This document shows positions 6,018 to 8,247 of a DNA stretch of 8,247 nucleotides, piece by piece. The notes beneath the pieces are model-generated. The model ran no database searches. It was given only the letters and a program-made list of their open reading frames with translations, and was not told where the DNA came from. Position 1 is the first letter of the stretch; every line of letters begins with the position of its first letter. This DNA comes from Desulfurococcales archaeon ex4484_217_1. Its GTDB lineage: Archaea; Thermoproteota; Thermoprotei_A; EX4484-217-1. Made by a program: the position numbers and the translations under genes. The stretch spans positions 1-8,247 of the forward strand of contig NJED01000018.1 of assembly GCA_002254745.1 (NCBI GenBank), read 5' to 3'.

Positions 6018-6061
6018 CTTTGTATTCCCATGTTTTTAGGAGAAGTTCTCTCCTTTATCCC
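6018..6061 (-). promoter_or_regulatory. fen leader with inverted repeat and out-of-frame micro-ORF
   Basis: This is the 44-nt spacer before fen. It holds an inverted repeat with 6-bp arms, AGGAGA (6038-6043) and TCTCCT (6049-6054), around a 5-nt loop. On the transcript the 5' arm contains the only GGAG-like Shine-Dalgarno, about 32 nt from the TTG, too far for direct use. An out-of-frame ATG (6031-6029) opens a 9-codon frame (MGIQSWELI) that overlaps the TTG start and stops at TAA 6004-6002. A regulatory role is conjecture. Confidence 0.3.
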
Positions 6062-6313
6062 TTAATGCTCCTTCGACTGCTTAACAAGCTCAGCTATAAG
6101 TAAGTTCTCCTTAGCCAGATAAACCCTTATTAAACCTCTTATTTCAAGAGTCATTAAAGTCTTAACTAATTCCTTTCTTGAAATATCAGAGTATGTGTAT
6201 TTTAGCATTCTAAGTATTTCATCTTCTCTAAGCTTACCATCTCTCGAAACCCTAAGTAGCGCAAGCACTACGTTAATTAAAGGTTCGGGGTTCCACTTAG
6301 GCATCTTAGACAC
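6062..6313 (-). CDS. Small winged-helix-like protein of unknown function
   Basis: This 83-aa protein has the order of a winged helix-turn-helix. Helix 1 is about 11-22 (LINVVLALLRV), helix 2 about 29-39 (REDEILRMLKY), recognition helix about 45-59 (SRKELVKTLMTLEIRG), and a beta wing about 60-76 (LIRVYLAKENLLIAEL). The tail is short and charged, and the protein has no cysteine or metal site. I do not recognise a named family. It could bind DNA, or be a protein-interaction winged helix, since many small archaeal winged helices serve as subunits. The listed start is GTG (6313-6311); ATG three codons in (6304-6302) is equally possible. It lies 35 nt after cdc48 and 44 nt before fen on the same strand, so it is probably co-transcribed with both. 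Confidence 0.7.
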   Translation of the reverse strand: MSKMPKWNPEPLINVVLALLRVSRDGKLREDEILRMLKYTYSDISRKELVKTLMTLEIRGLIRVYLAKENLLIAELVKQSKEH

Positions 6314-6348
6314 TTAAAATAAAATATTAATGTAATCCAGAATTGAGA
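6314..6348 (-). promoter_or_regulatory. A/T-rich spacer after cdc48, possible internal promoter
   Basis: The minus strand reads TTAATATTTTATTTTAA over 6330-6314, an A/T core that resembles a TATA box. It sits about 20 nt before the ATG at 6304, which would suit a leaderless transcript starting there. No Shine-Dalgarno precedes either start of the winged-helix gene. If used, this promoter would let the winged-helix gene and fen be expressed apart from cdc48. Confidence 0.3.
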
Positions 6349-8247
6349 CTACACAAATGTGCTTAGAACAGGTCTACCACGTGGAAGCATTTGCCTAGCT
6401 CTTTCCATCCACGCTTTATACATTTTAACCATGTCTTCCGTTATGGAAGGTCTAATTATTTTCAGTGCTGCTAGGAAGTGTTCCATTCTAACTTCCTTAG
6501 CCTCTATATTTTCTCTTAATGCCATTAGCGCAGCTTCTCTACATGCAGCTTCAATATCGGCTCCGGTGTAGCCATCTGTAAGTTCTGCAAGCCTCCATAA
6601 GTCTATGTCTTCTGCTAAAGGCATTTTCCTAGTATGCACTTTAAATATCTCATATCTTCCTTTAATATCGGGTGGTGGTACGTAAATTAGTTTATCTAGT
6701 CTTCCCGGTCTTAATAGCGCTGGATCTATAATGTCCGGTCTGTTTGTTGCAGCGATAACGACAACGTTTTCTAGCTTCTCTATGCCATCCATTTCTGTTA
6801 GAATTTGGCTTACAACACGTTCCGTTACGTGGCTATCTCCTATACCTGCTCCTCTCACTGGGGCTATTGCATCTATTTCGTCGAAGAATATTATGCATGG
6901 TGCTGCTTGCCTTGCTCTTCTGAAAATAAGCCTTATTGCTCTTTCTGATTCTCCAACCCACTTGCTCAAAACCTCAGGGCCCTTAACAGAAATAAAGTTT
7001 GCACCGCTTTCAGTGGCAACAGCTTTAGCAAGTAACGTTTTACCGCATCCTGGAGGGCCGAAAAGAAGAATTCCTCTCGGGGGTTTTATTCCTAGTCTTC
7101 TAAATGCTTCAGGGTGTTTAAGAGGCCATTCGACTGTTTCTCTTAACTGCTGTTTTGCTTCCTCTAAATCACCTATGTCATCCCATCTCACTTCGGGTAC
7201 TTCCACATAGACTTCTCTTAGACCTGATGGAATAACTTCCTTGTATGCGTTTAGAAAGTCCTGCATTGTTACTTCCATTTTTTCTAGTATTTCTGGAGGT
7301 ATTCTGTCTTTGGTTAAATCTATTTGTGGTAAGTATCTTCTGAGAGCATTCATAGCTGCTTCTCTGCATAGAGCAGCTAAATCAGCTCCCGTGTATCCGT
7401 GGGTCATTTCGGCTAATTTCTTTAAATCCACATCCTTAGCTAACGGCATGTTCCTAGTGTGTATTTGGAGTATTTCTAGTCTACCTTGCTTATCTGGCAA
7501 TGGTACTTCTATTTCCCTATCAAACCTTCCAGGCCTTCTAAGTGCCGGGTCTAGGGCTTGAGGTCTATTTGTAGCAGCAATAACTATAACGTCTCCTCGA
7601 GACTCTAAACCGTCCATGAGTGCTAGGAGCTGAGCCACAACTCTTCTCTCAACTTCTCCAACAACTTCATCTCTCTTAGGAGCTATTGCATCTATTTCAT
7701 CTATGAATATTATTGCCGGAGCATGCTTCTTTGCTTCCTCAAATATTTCTCTTAGCCTTTGCTCGCTTTCCCCATAGAATTTACTCATAATTTCAGGTCC
7801 ATTAATGGCGATAAAGTAAGCGTCTGTTTCGTTAGCTACCGCCTTAGCTAATAGTGTTTTCCCACAGCCGGGAGGACCATACAGTAAAACGCCCTTAGGA
7901 GGTTCAATGCCTAGTCTTCTGAAAAGCTCGGGGTGTTTTAATGGTAATTCTACGAGCTCTCTAATTCTTTCAATAACATGTTTGAGTCCACCGATATCCT
8001 CATATGTTACTCTCGGTACTCTAGCTTGCTCTGCAGGTTTTTCCAATATGATTACATTAGTATCCGGGGTGACTATGACTACACCGTAAGGTTTTGTAGC
8101 TACAACAGTAAACGGTATTGCCTGGCCAAGCACAGGTATTAGAACAGTATCTCCTTCAACAAGAGGGTAATCTATAAGCCTTCTTTTAACGTAGCTTGCA
8201 AAACCTGGGTCTGCTGTTATACTGAAAGATGAGGGTGCTAGTTTTAC
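6349..8247 (-). CDS. cdc48: CDC48/p97 (VAT-like) double-ring AAA+ ATPase, N-terminus outside the window
   Basis: CDC48 is a hexameric unfoldase that pulls proteins out of complexes using ATP. The frame is open to the window edge: 632 codons are visible, starting VKLAPSSFSITADP, so roughly 100 N-terminal residues are missing. The GTG at 8133 is an internal Val, not a start. Visible in order are the end of the N domain with GDTVLIPVLGQAIPFTV, then ring D1 with PRVTYEDIGGL, Walker A GPPGCGKT (124-131 of the visible part), Walker B IIFIDEID, and the arginine-finger region DPALRRPGRFD. Ring D2 follows with VRWDDIGDL, Walker A GPPGCGKT (397-404), Walker B IIFFDEID and DPALLRPGRLD. Both rings look catalytically complete. 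The C-terminus ends STFV, close to but not a clean HbYX proteasome-docking tail. It is probably the first visible gene of a unit with the winged-helix protein and fen. Confidence 0.96.
   Translation of the reverse strand, partial: VKLAPSSFSITADPGFASYVKRRLIDYPLVEGDTVLIPVLGQAIPFTVVATKPYGVVIVTPDTNVIILEKPAEQARVPRVTYEDIGGLKHVIERIRELVELPLKHPELFRRLGIEPPKGVLLYGPPGCGKTLLAKAVANETDAYFIAINGPEIMSKFYGESEQRLREIFEEAKKHAPAIIFIDEIDAIAPKRDEVVGEVERRVVAQLLALMDGLESRGDVIVIAATNRPQALDPALRRPGRFDREIEVPLPDKQGRLEILQIHTRNMPLAKDVDLKKLAEMTHGYTGADLAALCREAAMNALRRYLPQIDLTKDRIPPEILEKMEVTMQDFLNAYKEVIPSGLREVYVEVPEVRWDDIGDLEEAKQQLRETVEWPLKHPEAFRRLGIKPPRGILLFGPPGCGKTLLAKAVATESGANFISVKGPEVLSKWVGESERAIRLIFRRARQAAPCIIFFDEIDAIAPVRGAGIGDSHVTERVVSQILTEMDGIEKLENVVVIAATNRPDIIDPALLRPGRLDKLIYVPPPDIKGRYEIFKVHTRKMPLAEDIDLWRLAELTDGYTGADIEAACREAALMALRENIEAKEVRMEHFLAALKIIRPSITEDMVKMYKAWMERARQMLPRGRPVLSTFV

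Noticed and set aside
6349..6366. HbYX proteasome-docking motif at the CDC48 C-terminus
   Set aside because: The last residues are S-T-F-V; the position before the aromatic is Thr, not hydrophobic, so I do not call the motif.
6359..7561. Plus-strand open frames opposite cdc48
   Set aside because: They are antisense shadows of the conserved AAA rings and have no start signals or family features.
6397..7930. Internal repeat between two parts of cdc48
   Set aside because: The similarity is the expected homology of the D1 and D2 AAA+ rings, not a recent duplication.
8131..8133. GTG as the start of the AAA ATPase
   Set aside because: The frame continues open to the window edge with clear CDC48 N-domain sequence (YVKRRLIDYPLVEGDTVLIP), so this is an internal Val and the gene is truncated by the window.

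Overview
This AT-rich, very compact window looks like thermophilic archaeal chromosome, most likely from the Thermoproteota/TACK side. The evidence is a tRNA-Leu with an encoded CCA and a bulge-helix-bulge intron outside the anticodon loop, plus archaeal-type NOB1, Trm5, FEN1, DUF371 and a two-ring CDC48. I cannot name a genus. No mobile element, CRISPR array, phage gene or toxin system is visible, and nearly everything is core RNA-processing, repair and protein-quality-control machinery.

Left part (1-1802): the window opens inside tRNA-Leu(UAA), which lacks its first five bases and carries a 19-nt intron in the variable arm. About 300 bases without an intact gene follow; their minus strand holds fragments that read like protein but are broken by stops and frame changes. 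Then comes a NOL1/NOP2/Sun-family RNA m5C methyltransferase that looks damaged. Its conserved N-terminus extends upstream of any usable start codon, and most of the PUA domain and SAM motif I are missing. Its 3' end overlaps by 14 nt the 3' end of the rRNA endonuclease gene nob1.

Middle part (1287-4970): nadK and nob1 form a tightly coupled minus-strand pair with an 8-nt overlap. nadK is divergent from a Trm5-family tRNA(G37) methyltransferase across 66 nt. Trm5 converges on a DUF371 gene with a 7-nt gap. DUF371 is divergent from the protein-L-isoaspartate methyltransferase gene pcm across 67 nt. pcm then ends exactly where the converging fen gene ends, with no spacer.

Right part (4971-8247): a minus-strand unit runs cdc48 (5' end outside the window), then a small winged-helix protein, then flap endonuclease FEN1. 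FEN1 starts at TTG and has a PCNA-binding tail.

Functionally, the window groups RNA maturation and modification (spliced tRNA, m5C methyltransferase, NOB1, Trm5), cofactor supply (NAD kinase), protein repair and remodelling (PCMT, CDC48) and DNA flap processing (FEN1). I see no convincing new multi-gene system. The points most worth checking are the variable-arm tRNA intron, the eroded methyltransferase with the broken region beside it, and the small winged-helix protein between cdc48 and fen.
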